A stretch of 64,000 nucleotides of DNA from Hydractinia symbiolongicarpus (GCF_029227915.1 NC_079885.1:2418001-2482000), one strand, 5' to 3'. Positions 1 to 11,891 are shown, counted from the first letter of the stretch. The notes: a model not told the origin generated them from the letters alone. Numbers and translations: made by a program.

Positions 1-574
1 TTTTTGTATACTTTTGACTTTACAGGCCGAGTCCGGGATTTACGGGAAATCGCAGGTTTTCGTTTGCCGGCGATTAAACTTCTTTTATTCAGCGTCTCAT
101 CAAAAATGAAAACATTTTTGAAAACTACAAGTCTCATGCGTTTTAGTGGGGAAAAAAAAAATTAAAAAATCGTTCGGGAAATGAGTTTACTCCCTGGGTA
201 CTTTCTTCGTATACTTTTGACTATACGAGCCGAGTCCGAGGTTTACGGGAAATGGCGGGTTTTCGTTTGCCGGCGATTAAACTTCTTTTAATCAGCGTCT
301 CATCAAAAATGAAAACATTTTTAAAAACTACAAGTCTCATGGGCTTTAGTGGTGAAATAATAATTTCAAAAATCGTTCGGGAAATGAGTTTACTTCCTGG
401 GTACTTTTTTTGTATACTTTTGACTTTACAGGCCGAGTCCGGGATTTACGGGAAATCGCAGGTTTTCGTTTGCCGGCGATTAAACTTCTTTTATTCAGTG
501 TCTCATCAAAAATGAAAACATTTTTGAAAACTACAAGTCTCATGCGTTTTAGTGGGGAAAAAAAATTTAAAAAA

Positions 575-777
575 TCGTTCGGGAAATGAGTTTACACCCT
601 GGGTACTTTCTTTGTATACATTCGACTATACGGGCCAAGTCCGGGATTTACGTGAAATCGCGGGTTTTCGTTTGCCGGCGATTAAACCTCTTTCATTAAG
701 CGTCTCATCAAAAATGAATACATTTTTGAAAACTACAAGTCTCATGCGTTTTAGTGGTGAAAAAATAATTTAAAAAA
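575..777. repeat. Representative monomer, subtype A (203 bp)
   Basis: Diagnostic bases are TTTACACCCTGGGTAC near the start, ACATTCGACTATACGGGCC, AAGTCCGGG (or AAGCCCGGG), TTTACGTGAAATCGCGGG, and CATTAAGCGTCTCATC before the palindrome. Subtype A is usually preceded by a run written GTGGGGAAAAAAAA. It occurs in nearly every block and is the first member of the ABCD unit at 575-1386. A frequent derivative has TGAATACATTTTTGA in place of TGAAAACATTTTTGA; the change lies in the palindrome loop and leaves the stem intact. Confidence 0.9.
708..729. repeat. Monomer palindrome (representative copy)
   Basis: TCAAAAATG, a four-base spacer (AATA here, AAAA in most units), then CATTTTTGA: a perfect 9-bp inverted repeat, 22 bases in all. 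The same position in most monomers has either this perfect form or one with a terminal mismatch (CATTTTTAA). It could form a short AU-rich hairpin in RNA or a small cruciform in DNA. No function is shown. Confidence 0.85.
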
Positions 778-980
778 TCGTTCGGGAAATGAGTTTACTC
801 CCTGGGTACTTTCTTTGTATACTTTTGACTATACGGGCCCAGTCCGGGATTTACGGGAAATCGCGGGTTTTCGTGTGCCGGCGATTAAACTTCTTTTATT
901 CAGCGTCCCATCAAAAATGAAAATATTTTTGAAAACTACAAGTCTCATGCGTTTTAGTGGCGAAAAAATAATATAAAAAA
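778..980. repeat. Representative monomer, subtype B (203 bp)
   Basis: Diagnostic bases are CTTTTGACTATACGGGCCCAG (GGGCCC is specific to this subtype), TTTTCGTGTGCCGGCG in place of TTTTCGTTTGCCGGCG, and CAGCGTCCCATCAAAAATG. In many copies the palindrome reads ATGAAAATATTTTTGA, which loses the innermost stem pair. The unit contains about a dozen CpG dinucleotides. Confidence 0.9.
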
Positions 981-1183
981 TCGTTCGGGAAATTAGTTTA
1001 CTCCCTGGGTACTTTCTTCATATACTTTTGACTATACGAGCCGAGTCCGGGGTTTACTGGAAATGGCGGGTTTTAGTTTGCCGGCGATTAAACTTCTTTT
1101 AATCAGCGTCTCATCAAAAATAAAAACATTTTTGAAAACTACAAGTCTCATGCGTTTTAGTGGTAAAAAGATAATTTAAAAAA
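981..1183. repeat. Representative monomer, subtype C (203 bp)
   Basis: Diagnostic bases are CTTTCTTCRTATACTTTTGAC, TATACGAGCCGAGTCCGGGG, GGAAATGGCGGG in place of GGAAATCGCGGG, and CTTTTAATCAGCGTCTC. The GATGGC-like change removes one CpG of the core. Subtype K, frequent after 20 kb, is close to C but has GTCCGAGG for GTCCGGGG and is preceded by GTGGTGAAAAATAATATA. Confidence 0.88.
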
Positions 1184-1386
1184 TCGTTTTGGAAATGAGT
1201 TTACTCACAGGGTACTTTCTTTGTATACATTCGAATATACGGGCCAAGCCCGGGATTTACGGGAAATCGCGGGTTTTCGTTTGCCGGCGATTAAACCACT
1301 TTCATTAAGCGTCTTATCAAAAAATGAAAACATTTTTGAAAACTACAAGTCTCATGCGTTTTAGTGGGGAAAAAAATTTTTAAAAA
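1184..1386. repeat. Representative monomer, subtype D (203 bp)
   Basis: Starts TCGTTTTGGAAATGAG in place of TCGTTCGGG and has TTTACTCACAGGGTACTTTC. It is usually preceded by GTGGTAAAAAGATAATTTA. Both MITE copies sit in a D monomer. From 38.9 kb onward the unit that follows the D start carries CAAAAAACTGAAAACATTTTTG, where an extra C interrupts the palindrome; this marks one duplicated lineage (38926, 41353, 43103, 45529, 47753 and later). Confidence 0.88.
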
Positions 1387-4020
1387 TCGTTCGGGAAATG
1401 AGTTTACACCCTGGGTACTTTCTTTGTATACATTCGACTATACGGGCCAAGCCCGGGATTTACGTGAAATTGCGGTTTTTCGTTTGCCGGCGATTAAACC
1501 TCTTTCATTAAGCGTCTCATCAAAAATGAAAACATTTTTGAAAACTACAAGTCTCATGCGTTTAGTGGTAAAAAAATAATTTAAAAAATCGTTCGGGAAA
1601 TAAGTTTACTCCCTGGGTACTTTCTTTGTATACTTTTGACTATACGGGCCCAGTCCGGGATTTACGGGAAATCGCGGGTTTTCGTGTGCCGGCGATTAAA
1701 CTTCTTTTATTCAGCGTCCCATCAAAAATGAATACATTTTTGACAACTACAAGTCTCATGCGTTTTAGTGGTGAAAAAATAATTTAAAAAATCTCTCGGG
1801 AAATGAGTTTACTCCCTGGGTACTTTCTTTGTATACTTTTGACTATACGGGCCCAGTCCAGGATTTACGGGAAATCGCGGGTTTTCGTGTGCCGGCGATT
1901 AAACTTCTTTTATTCAGCGTCCCATCAAAAATAAAAATATTTTTAAAAACTACAAGTCTCGTGCGTTTTAGTGGTGAAAAAATAATATAAAAAATCGTTC
2001 GGGAAATGAGTTTACTCCCTTGGTACTTTCTTCGTACACTTTTGACTATACGAGCCGAGTCCGGGGTTTACGGGAAATGGCGGGTTTTCGTTTGCCGGCG
2101 ATTAAACTTCTTTTAATCAGCGTGTCATCAAAAATGAAAACATTTTTTAAAACTACAAGTCTCATGGGCTTTAGTGGTGAAATAATAATTTAAAAAATCG
2201 TTCGGGAAATGAGTTTACTTTCTGGGTACTTTTTTTTATACTTTTGACTTACAGGCCGAGTCCGGGATTTACGGGAAATCGCAGGTTTTCGTTTGCCGGC
2301 GATTAAACTTCTTTTATTCAGCGTCTCATCAAAAATGAATGCATTTTTGAAAACTACAAGTCTCATGCGTTTTAGTGGTGAAAAAATAATATAAAAAATC
2401 GTTCGGGAAATGAGTTTACTCCCTGGGTACTTTCTTCGTATACTTTTGACTATACCAGCCGATTCCGGGGTTTACGGGAAATGGCGGGTTTTCGTTTGCT
2501 GGCGATTAAACTTCTTTTATTCAGCGTCTCATCAAAAATGAAAACATTTTTGAAAACTACAAGTCTCATGCGTTTTAGTGGGAAAAAAAAAATTAAAAAA
2601 TCGTTCGGGAAATGAGTTTACTCCCTGGGTACTTTCTTCGTATACTTTTGACTATACGAGCCGAGTCCGAGGTTTACGGGAAATGGCGGGTTTTCGTTTG
2701 CCGGCGATTAAACTTCTTTTAATCAGCGTCTCATCAAAAATGAAAACATTTTTAAAAACTACAAGTCTCATGGGCTTTAGTGGTGAAAAAATAATTTAAA
2801 AAATCGTTCTGGAAATGAGTTTACTCACAGGGTACTTTCTTTGTATACTTTTGACTATACGGGCCCAGTCCGGGATTTACGGGAAATCGCGGGTTTTCGT
2901 GTGCCGGCGATTAAACTTCTTTTATTCAGCGTCCCATCAAAAATGAAAATATTTTTGAAAACTACAAGTCTCATGCGTTTTAGTGGTGAAAAAATAATAT
3001 AAAAAATCGTTCGGGAAATTAGTTTACTCCCTGGGTACTTTCTTCATATACTTTTGACTATACGAGCCGAGTCCGGGGTTTACTGGAAATGGCGGGTTTT
3101 AGTTTGCCGGCGATTAAACTTCTTTTAATCAGCGTCTCATCAAAAATAAAAACATTTTTGAAAACTACAAGTCTCATGCGTTTTAGTGGTAAAAAGATAA
3201 TTTAAAAAATCGTTTTGGAAATGAGTTTACTCACAGGGTACTTTCTTTGTATACATTCAAATATACGGGCCAAGCCCGGGATTTACGGGAAATCGCGGGT
3301 TTTCGTTTGCCGGCGATTAAACCACTTTCATTAAGCGTCTTATCAAAAAATGAAAACATTTTTGAAAACTACAAGTCTCATGCGTTTTAGTGGGGAAAAA
3401 AATTTTTAAAAATCGTTCGGGAAATGAGTTTACACCCTGGGTACTTTCTTTGTATACATTCGACTATACGGGCCAAGCCCGGGATTTACGTGAAATTGCG
3501 GTTTTTCGTTTGCCGGCGATTAAACCTCTTTCATTAAGCGTCTCATCAAAAATGAAAACATTTTTGAAAACTACAAGTCTCATGCGTTTAGTGGTGAAAA
3601 AATAATTTAAAAAATCGTTCGGGAAATAAGTTTACTCCCTGGGTACTTTCTTTGTATACTTTTGACTATACGGGCCCAGTCCGGGATTTACGGGAAATCG
3701 CGGGTTTTCGTGTGCCGGCGATTAAACTTCTTTTATTCAGCGTCCCATCAAAAATGAATACATTTTTGACAACTACAAGTCTCATGCGTTTTAGTGGTGA
3801 AAAAATAATTTAAAAAATCTCTCGGGAAATGAGTTTACTCCCTGGGTACTTTCTTTGTATACTTTTGACTATACGGGCCCAGTCCAGGATTTACGGGAAA
3901 TCGCGGGTTTTCGTGTGCCGGCGATTAAACTTCTTTTATTCAGCGTCCCATCAAAAATAAAAATATTTTTAAAAACTACAAGTCTCGTGCGTTTTAGTGG
4001 TGAAAAAATAATTTAAAAAA

Positions 4021-4223
4021 TCGTTCGGGAAATGTGTTTACTCCCTGGGATCTTTCTTTGTATACTTTTGAATATACGGGCCGAGTCCGGGAGTTACGGG
4101 AAGTCGTGGGTTTTCGTTTGCCTACGTTTAAACTTCTTTTATTCAGCGTCTCATCAAAAATGAAAACATTTTTAAAAACTACAAGTCTCATGGGCTTTAG
4201 TGTTGAAATAATAATTTAAAAAA
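4021..4223. repeat. Representative monomer, subtype F (203 bp)
   Basis: Diagnostic bases are AATGTGTTTACTCCCTGGGATC (GGGATC for GGGTAC), CTTTTGAATATACGGGCCGAG, and GGGAGTTACGGGAAGTCGTGGG. F is almost always followed by subtype E. The F-E pair is the clearest anchor of the ~1,210-bp unit at 14.7-20.3 kb and of the 1,413-bp duplication at 3994/5407. Confidence 0.88.
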
Positions 4224-4419
4224 TCGTTCGGGAAATGAGTCCTGGGTACTTTTTTGTATACTTTTGACTTTACAGGCCGAGTCCGGGATTTACGGGAAAT
4301 CGCAGGTTTTCGTTTGCCGGCGATTAAACTTCTTTTATTCAGCGTCTCATCAAAAATGAAAACATTTTTGAAAACTACAAGTCTCATGCGTTTTAGTGGG
4401 GAAAAAAAAAATTAAAAAA
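4224..4419. repeat. Representative monomer, subtype E (196 bp, 6-bp deletion)
   Basis: Reads AATGAGTCCTGGGTAC where other subtypes read AATGAGTTTACTCCCTGGGTAC, so about six bases are missing. It also has GACTTTACAGGCCGAGTCC in place of GACTATACGGGCC, and AATCGCAGGTTTTCG, a CpG-to-CpA change in the core. Related full-length forms (TTTACTTCCTGGGTAC with GACTTTACAGG) occur at 361 and throughout 20-37 kb. Confidence 0.88.
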
Positions 4420-5230
4420 TCGTTCGGGAAATGAGTTTACTCCCTGGGTACTTTCTTCGTATACTTTTGACTATACGAGCCGAGTCCGAGGTTTACGGGA
4501 AATGGCGGGTTTTCGTTTGCCGGCGATTAAACTTCTTTTAATCAGCGTCTCATCAAAAATGAAAACATTTTTAAAAACTACAAGTCTCATGGGCTTTAGT
4601 GGTGAAATAATAATTTCAAAAATCGTTCGGGAAATGAGTTTACTTCCTGGGTACTTTTTTTGTATACTTTTGACTTTACAGGCCGAGTCCGGGATTTACG
4701 GGAAATCGCAGGTTTTCGTTTGCCGGCGATTAAACTTCTTTTATTCAGTGTCTCATCAAAAATGAAAACATTTTTGAAAACTACAAGTCTCATGCGTTTT
4801 AGTGGGGAAAAAAAATTTAAAAAATCGTTCGGGAAATGAGTTTACACCTTGGGTACTTTCTTTGTATACATTCGACTATACGGGCCAAGTCCGGGATTTA
4901 CGTGAAATCGCGGGTTTTCGTTTGCCGGCGATTAAACCTCTTTCATTAAGCGTCTCATCAAAAATGAATACATTTTTGAAAACTACAAGTCTCATGCGTT
5001 TTAGTGGTGAAAAAATAATTTAAAAAATCGTTCGGGAAATGAGTTTACTCCCTGGGTACTTTCTTTGTATACTTTTGACTATACGGGCCCAGTCCGGGAT
5101 TTACGGGAAATCGCGGGTTTTCGTGTGCCGGCGATTAAACTTCTTTTATTCAGCGTCCCATCAAAAATGAAAATATTTTTGAAAACTACAAGTCTCATGC
5201 GTTTTAGTGGCGAAAAAATAATATAAAAAA

Positions 5231-5433
5231 TCGTTCGGGAAATTAGTTTACTCCCTGGGTACTTTCTTCATATACTTTTGACTATACGAGCCGAGTCCGG
5301 GATTTACGTGAAATTGCGGTTTTTCGTTTGCCGGCGATTAAACTTCTTTTATTCAGCGTCCCATCAAAAATAAAAATATTTTTAAAAACTACAAGTCTCG
5401 TGCGTTTTAGTGGTGAAAAAATAATTTAAAAAA
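5231..5433. repeat. Three-way chimeric monomer (C / A / B)
   Basis: The unit begins as subtype C (CTTTCTTCATATAC, TACGAGCCGAGTCCGGG), changes near 5298-5302 to an A variant (TTTACGTGAAATTGCGGTTTTTCG), and ends as B (TTATTCAGCGTCCCATCAAAAATAAAAAT). It lies at the point where the 4,250-bp duplicate stops matching its partner, so it probably marks an exchange junction. Confidence 0.75.
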
Positions 5434-5832
5434 TCGTTCGGGAAATGTGTTTACTCCCTGGGATCTTTCTTTGTATACTTTTGAATATACGGGCCGAGTC
5501 CGGGAGTTACGGGAAGTCGTGGGTTTTCGTTTGCCTACGTTTAAACTTCTTTTATTCAGCGTCTCATCAAAAATGAAAACATTTTTAAAAACTACAAGTC
5601 TCATGGGCTTTAGTGTTGAAATAATAATTTAAAAAATCGTTCGGGAAATGAGTCCTGGGTACTTTTTTGTATACTTTTGACTTTACAGGCCGAGTCCGGG
5701 ATTTACGGGAAATCGCAGGTTTTCGTTTGCCGGCGATTAAACTTCTTTTATTCAGCGTCTCATCAAAAATGAAAACATTTTTGAAAACTACAAGTCTCAT
5801 GGGCTTTAGTGGTGAAATAATAATTTCAAAAA

Positions 5833-6034
5833 TCGTTTTGGAAATGAGTTTACTCACAGGGTACTTTCTTTGTATACATTCGAATATACGGGCCAAGCCC
5901 GGGATTTACGGGAAATCGCAGGTTTTCGTTTGCCGGCGATTAAACTTCTTTTATTCAGTGTCTCATCAAAAATGAAAACATTTTTGAAAACTACAAGTCT
6001 CATGCGTTTTAGTGGGGAAAAAAAATTTAAAAAA
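5833..6034. repeat. Chimeric monomer (D / E-like)
   Basis: Starts as subtype D (TCGTTTTGGAAATGAG, TTTACTCACAGGGTAC, TTCGAATATACGGGCC) and ends with E-type bases (AATCGCAGGTTTTCG, TTATTCAGTGTCTC). The preceding unit ends in the full-length E-like form (GAAATAATAATTTCAAAAATCG). It sits just downstream of the 1,413-bp duplicate and probably marks its junction. Confidence 0.7.
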
Positions 6035-7658
6035 TCGTTCGGGAAATGAGTTTACACCTTGGGTACTTTCTTTGTATACATTCGACTATACGGGCCAAGT
6101 CCGGGATTTACGTGAAATCGCGGGTTTTCGTTTGCCGGCGATTAAACCTCTTTCATTAAGCGTCTCATCAAAAATGAATACATTTTTGAAAACTACAAGT
6201 CTCATGCGTTTTAGTGGTGAAAAAATAATTTAAAAAATCGTTCGGGAAATGAGTTTACTCCCTGGGTACTTTCTTTGTATACTTTTGACTATACGGGCCC
6301 AGTCCGGGATTTACGGGAAATCGCGGGTTTTCGTGTGCCGGCGATTAAACTTCTTTTATTCAGCGTCCCATCAAAAATGAAAATATTTTTGAAAACTACA
6401 AGTCTCATGCGTTTTAGTGGCGAAAAAATAATATAAAAAATCGTTCGGGAAATTAGTTTACTCCCTGGGTACTTTCTTCATATACTTTTGACTATACGAG
6501 CCGAGTCCGGGGTTTACTGGAAATGGCGGGTTTTAGTTTGCCGGCGATTAAACTTCTTTTAATCAGCGTCTCATCAAAAATAAAAACATTTTTGAAAACT
6601 ACAAGTCTCATGCGTTTTAGTGGTAAAAAGATAATTTAAAAAATCGTTTTGGAAATGAGTTTACTCACAGGGTACTTTCTTTGTATACATTCGAATATAC
6701 GGGCCAAGCCCGGGATTTACGGGAAATCGCGGGTTTTCGTTTGCCGGCGATTAAACCACTTTCATTAAGCGTCTTATCAAAAAATGAAAACATTTTTGAA
6801 AACTACAAGTCTCATGCGTTTTAGTGGGGAAAAAAAATTTAAAAAATCGTTCGGGAAATGAGTTTACACCTTGGGTACTTTCTTTGTATACATTCGACTA
6901 TACGGGCCAAGTCCGGGATTTACGTGAAATCGCGGGTTTTCGTTTGCCGGCGATTAAACCTCTTTCATTAAGCGTCTCATCAAAAATGAATACATTTTTG
7001 AAAACTACAAGTCTCATGCGTTTTAGTGGTGAAAAAATAATTTAAAAAATCGTTCGGGAAATGAGTTTACTCCCTGGGTACTTTCTTTGTATACTTTTGA
7101 CTATACGGGCCCAGTCCGGGATTTACGGGAAATCGCGGGTTTTCGTGTGCCGGCGATTAAACTTCTTTTATTCAGCGTCCCATCAAAAATGAAAATATTT
7201 TTGAAAACTACAAGTCTCATGCGTTTTAGTGGCGAAAAAATAATATAAAAAATCGTTCGGGAAATTAGTTTACTCCCTGGGTACTTTCTTCATATACTTT
7301 TGACTATACGAGCCGAGTCCGGGGTTTACTGGAAATGGCGGGTTTTAGTTTGCCGGCGATTAAACTTCTTTTAATCAGCGTCTCATCAAAAATAAAAACA
7401 TTTTTGAAAACTACAAGTCTCATGCGTTTTAGTGGTAAAAAGATAATTTAAAAAATCGTTTTGGAAATGAGTTTACTCACAGGGTACTTTCTTTGTATAC
7501 ATTCGAATATACGGGCCAAGCCCGGGATTTACGGGAAATCGCGGGTTTTCGTTTGCCGGCGATTAAACCACTTTCATTAAGCGTCTTATCAAAAAATGAA
7601 AACATTTTTGAAAACTACAAGTCTCATGCGTTTTAGTGGGGAAAAAAATTTTTAAAAA
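6035..7658. repeat. Two tandem ABCD higher-order units, 812 bp each
   Basis: Units 6035-6846 and 6847-7658 each hold subtypes A, B, C and D in order. A third example is 575-1386. The two tandem copies look nearly identical; the following unit at 7659 begins a different A variant with TTGCGGTTTTTCG. This is the shortest clear higher-order period in the window apart from the 406-bp dimers. Confidence 0.85.
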
Positions 7659-10600
7659 TCGTTCGGGAAATGAGTTTACACCCTGGGTACTTTCTTTGTA
7701 TACATTCGACTATACGGGCCAAGCCCGGGATTTACGTGAAATTGCGGTTTTTCGTTTGCCGGCGATTAAACCTCTTTCATTAAGCGTCTCATCAAAAATG
7801 AAAACATTTTTGAAAACTACAAGTCTCATGCGTTTAGTGGTAAAAAAATAATTTAAAAAATCGTTCGGGAAATAAGTTTACTCCCTGGGTACTTTCTTTG
7901 TATACTTTTGACTATACGGGCCCAGTCCGGGATTTACGGGAAATCGCGGGTTTTCGTGTGCCGGCGATTAAACTTCTTTTATTCAGCGTCCCATCAAAAA
8001 TGAATACATTTTTGACAACTACAAGTCTCATGCGTTTTAGTGGTGAAAAAATAATTTAAAAAATCTCTCGGGAAATGAGTTTACTCCCTGGGTACTTTCT
8101 TTGTATACTTTTGACTATACGGGCCCAGTCCAGGATTTACGGGAAATCGCGGGTTTTCGTGTGCCGGCGATTAAACTTCTTTTATTCAGCGTCCCATCAA
8201 AAATAAAAATATTTTTAAAAACTACAAGTCTCGTGCGTTTTAGTGGTGAAAAAATAATATAAAAAATCGTTCGGGAAATGAGTTTACTCCCTGGGTACTT
8301 TCTTCGTATACTTTTGACTATACCAGCCGATTCCGGGGTTTACGGGAAATGGCGGGTTTTCGTTTGCTGGCGATTAAACTTCTTTTATTCAGCGTCTCAT
8401 CAAAAATGAAAACATTTTTGAAAACTACAAGTCTCATGCGTTTTAGTGGGAAAAAAAAAATTAAAAAATCGTTCGGGAAATGAGTTTACTCCCTGGGTAC
8501 TTTCTTCGTATACTTTTGACTATACGAGCCGAGTCCGAGGTTTACGGGAAATGGCGGGTTTTCGTTTGCCGGCGATTAAACTTCTTTTAATCAGCGTCTC
8601 ATCAAAAATGAAAACATTTTTAAAAACTACAAGTCTCATGGGCTTTAGTGGTGAGATAATAATTTCAAAAATCGTTCGGGAAATGAGTTTACTTCCTGGG
8701 TACTTTTTTTGTATACTTTTGACTTTACAGGCCGAGTCCGGGATTTACGGGAAATCGCAGGTTTTCGTTTGCCGGCGATTAAACTTCTTTTATTCAGCGT
8801 CTCATCAAAAATGAAAACATTTTTGAAAACTACAAGTCTCATGCGTTTTAGTGGGGAAAAAAAATTTAAAAAATCGTTCGGGAAATGAGTTTACACCCTG
8901 GGTACTTTCTTTGTATACATTCGACTATACGGGCCAAGTCCGGGATTTACGTGAAATCGCGGGTTTTCGTTTGCCGGCGATTAAACCTCTTGCATTAAGC
9001 GTCTCATCAAAAATGAATACATTTTTGAAAACTACAAGTCTCATGCGTTTTAGTGGTGAAAAAATAATTTAAAAAATCGTTCGGGAAATGAGTTTACTCC
9101 CTGGGTACTTTCTTTGTATACTTTCGACTATACGGGCCCAGTCCGGGATTTACGGGAAATCGCGGGTTTTCGTGTGCCGGCGATTAAACTTCTTTTATTC
9201 AGCGTCCCATCAAAAATGAAAATATTTTTGAAAACTACAAGTCTCATGCGTTTTAGTGGTGAAAAAATAATATTAAAAATCGTTCGGGAAATTAGTTTAC
9301 TCCCTGGGTACTTTCTTCATATACTTTTGACTATACGAGCCGAGTCCGGGGTTTACTGGAAATGGCGGGTTTTAGTTTGCCGGCGATTAAACTTCTTTTA
9401 ATCAGCGTCTCATCAAAAATAAAAACATTTTTGAAAACTACAAGTCTCATGCGTTTTAGTGGTAAAAAGATAACTTAAAAAATCGTTTTGGAAATGAGTT
9501 TACTCACAGGGTACTTTCTTTGTATACATTCGACTATACGGGCCAAGCCCGGGATTTACGGGAAATCGCGGGTTTTCGTTTGCCGGCGATTAAACCACTT
9601 TCATTAAGCGTCTTATCAAAAAATGAAAACATTTTTGAAAACTACAAGTCTCATGCGTTTTAGTGGGGAAAAAAAAATTTTAAAAATCGTTCGGGAAATG
9701 AGTTTACACCCTGGGTACTTTCTTTGTATACATTTGACTATACGGGCCAAGCCCGGGATTTACGTAAAATCGCGGTTTTTCGTTTGCCGGCGATTAAACC
9801 TCTTTCATTAAGCGTCTCATCAAAAATGAAAACATTTTTGAAAACTACAAGTCTCATGCGTTTAGTGGTGAAAAAATAATTTAAAAAATCGTTCGGGAAA
9901 TAAGTTTACTCCCTGGGTACTTTCTTTGTATACTTTTGACTATACGGGCCCAGTCCGGGATTTACGGGAAATCGCGGGTTTTCGTGTGCCGGCGATTAAA
10001 CTTCTTTTATTCAGCGTCCCACCAAAAATGAAAACATTTTTGAAAACTACAAGTCTCATGCGTTTTAGTGGTGAAAAGATAATTTAAAAAATCGTTTTGG
10101 AAATGAGTTTACTCCCTGGGAACTTTCTTTGTATACTTTTGACTATACGGGCCGAGTCCGGGAGTTACGGGAAGTCGTGGGTTTTTGTTTGCCGGCGATT
10201 AAACTCCTTTTATTCAGCGTCTCATCAAAAATGAAAACATTTTTGAAAACTACAAGTCTCATGCGTTTTAGTGGTGAAAGAATAATTTAAAAAATCGTTT
10301 TGGAAATGAGTTTACTCACAGGGTACTTTCTTTGTATACATTCGACTATACGGGCCAAGCCCGGGATTTACGTGAAATCGCGGGTTTTCGTTTGCCGGCG
10401 ATTAAACTTCTTTCATTATGCGTCTCATCAAAAATGAAAACATTTTTGGAAACTACAAGTCTCATTCGTTCTAGTGGTGCAGAAATAATTTGAAAAATCG
10501 TTCGGGAAATCAGTTTACTCCCTGGGTACTTTCTTTATATACATTCAACTATACGGACCAAGCCCGGGATTTACGGGAAATCGCGGGTTTTCGTTTGCCG

Positions 10601-11716
10601 GCGATTAAACTTCTTTTATTCAGCGTCTCATCAAAAATGAAAACACTTTTGAAAACTAAAAGTCTCACGCGTTTTAGTGGTGAAAAAATAATTTAAAAAA
10701 TCGTTCTGGAAATGAGTTTACTCACAGGGTACTTTCTTTGTATACGTTCGACTATACGGGCCAAGCCCGCGATTTACGGGAAATCGCGGGTTTTCGTTTG
10801 CCGGCGATTAAACTTCTTTCATTATGCGTCTCATCAAAAATAAAAACATTTTTGGAAACTACAAGTCTCATTCGTTCTAGTGGTGCAGAAATAATTTGAA
10901 AAATCGTTCGGGAAATCAGTTTACTCCCTGGGTACTTTCTTTATATACATTCAACTATACGGACCAAGCCCGGGATTTACGGGAAATCGCGGGTTTTCGT
11001 TTGCCGGCGATTAAACTTCTTTTATTCAGCGTCTCATCAAAAATGAAAACACTTTTGAAAACTAAAAGTCTCACGCGTTTTAGTGGTGAAAAAATAATTT
11101 AAAAAATCGTTCTGGAAATGAGTTTACTCACAGGGTACTTTCTTTGTATACGTTCGACTATACGGGCCAAGCCCGCGATTTACGGGAAATCGCGGGTTTT
11201 CGTTTGCCGGCGATTAAACTTCTTTCATTATGCGTCTCATCAAAAATAAAAACATTTTTGAAAACTACAAGTCTCATGCGTTTTAGTGGTGAAAAAAAAA
11301 TTTTAAAAAATCGTTCGGGAAATGAGTTTACACCCTGGGTACTCTCTTTGTATACATTCGACTATACGGGCCAAGCCCGGGATTTACGTGAAATCGCGGG
11401 TTTTCGTTTGCCGGCGATTAAACCTCTTTCATTAAGCGTCTCATCAAAAATGAAAACATTTTTGAAAACTACAAGTCTCATGCGTTTTAGTGGTGAAAAA
11501 ATAATTTAAAAAATCTCTCGGGAAATGAGTTTACTCCCTGGGTACTTTCTTTGTATACTTTTGACTATACGGGCCCAGTCCAGGATTTACGGGAAATCGC
11601 GGGTTTTCGTGTGCCGGCGATTAAACTTCTTTTATTCAGCGTCCCATCAAAAATAAAAATATTTTTAAAAACTACAAGTCTCGTGCGTTTTAGTGGTGAA
11701 AAAATAATATAAAAAA

Positions 11717-11891
11717 TCGTTCGGGAAATGAGTTTACTCCCTTGGTACTTTCTTCGTACACTTTTGACTATACGAGCCGAGTCCGGGGTTTACGGGAAAT
11801 GGCGGGTTTTCGTTTGCCGGCGATTAAATGAAAACATTTTTGAAAACTACAAGTCTCATGCGTTTTAGTGGTGAAAGAATAATTTAAAAAA
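11717..11891. repeat. Shortened monomer, 175 bp (copy 1)
   Basis: Reads GCGATTAAATGAAAACATT where intact units have GATTAAAC, then the pyrimidine-rich stretch, CAGCGTCTCATCAAAA and ATGAAAAC. About 28 bp is missing, including the left arm of the palindrome. The junction falls at a short run of A shared by both sides. Confidence 0.9.

Larger units (their letters stand above)
1..9900. repeat. HOR block 1: ABCD units and 4,250/2,026/1,413-bp duplications
   Basis: Positions 1-1054 recur at 4251-5304 (offset 4,250 bp), with one visible difference in the first A unit (ACACCCTGGG against ACACCTTGGG). Segment 1387-1980 recurs at 3413-4006 (offset 2,026) and again at 7659-8250. Segment 3994-4387 recurs at 5407-5800 (offset 1,413, seven monomers). 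The order within many stretches is A, B, C, D. Breakpoints are estimated by eye from where subtype-specific bases stop agreeing. Confidence 0.85.

Noticed and set aside
640-720. Hammerhead ribozyme on the minus strand (TTGATGAG followed by CGAAAAC)
   Set aside because: The pieces resemble the conserved core, but the first C of CTGATGA is replaced by T and the bases that would form stem II are not complementary. Many satellites do encode hammerheads, so a structure-based motif search would be the firm test.
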